Positions 63,964 through 64,000 of a DNA stretch of 64,000 nt are shown piece by piece. The notes under the pieces were generated by a model. It was not told the DNA's origin. It was given only the letters and a program-made list of their open reading frames with translations, and did no database searches. The translations under genes and the position numbers were made by a program. The stretch is from Chrysomallon squamiferum (Eukaryota; Mollusca; Gastropoda; Neomphalida; Peltospiridae): assembly GCA_012295275.1 (NCBI GenBank), contig CM022668.1:9352541-9416540 (forward strand), written 5' to 3'. The first letter of the stretch is position 1; each line of letters begins with the position of its first letter.

Positions 63964-64000
63964 CTGAAAAGTTAGAGAAAAGTAATATTACTGTCAGTGA

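Overview
The window is AT-rich animal nuclear DNA. Its protein-coding genes are split by spliceosomal introns with GT-AG borders, it is loaded with simple repeats, and it carries hAT-type DNA transposons. The two conserved genes (CDC6 and CWC22) are clearly metazoan. The lineage-specific array of seven-transmembrane receptors and the repeat style suggest an invertebrate, possibly a lophotrochozoan such as a mollusc; that placement is inference only.

Layout. 1-8.0 kb: AT-rich non-coding DNA with simple repeats and degenerate minisatellites, and one promoter-like patch near 5.4-5.6 kb. 8.0-14.1 kb (minus strand): CDC6, the replication-licensing AAA+ ATPase, reconstructed as 11 coding exons and about 697 residues. 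14.1-15.8 kb: head-to-head intergenic region with an E2F-like site and CCAAT boxes on the CDC6 side and an ETS site beside CWC22. 15.8-33.5 kb (plus strand): CWC22, the splicing and exon-junction-complex factor, reconstructed as 20 coding exons and about 1705 residues. It has a very long RS-rich N-terminus, MIF4G and MA3 domains and an RS-rich tail, and its reading frame is interrupted by two single-base breaks. 34-37.6 kb: non-coding, with a decayed tandem repeat. 37.6-38.4 kb (minus strand): an unrecognised GC-richer gene. 39-43.9 kb: non-coding, microsatellite-rich, with one CpG-rich patch.

43.9-64 kb is the accessory part: five related two-exon rhodopsin-like receptor genes, called A-D (plus strand) and E (minus strand, convergent, cut by the window edge). 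In A, B and C a 64-nt first exon encodes 21 residues and a phase-1 intron separates it from a single exon encoding all seven helices. A and B lie in a tandem segmental duplication of about 5 kb. A carries a one-base frameshift in a poly-A run. D keeps the promoter module and splice donor but has lost the first-exon start codon and gained a stop. A cAMP-response-element octamer and, for A, B and D, a TATA-like motif are conserved upstream. Two hAT elements with 8-bp target-site duplications interrupt the array; one has its empty site preserved in the paralogous segment. Long CT/GA tracts are concentrated in this half of the window.

The housekeeping pair links replication licensing and mRNA splicing only by position. 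The receptor array is a separate birth-and-death gene family, possibly chemosensory; no ligand can be read from the sequence. All exon borders were derived by eye from splice motifs, reading phase and family similarity, not by computation.
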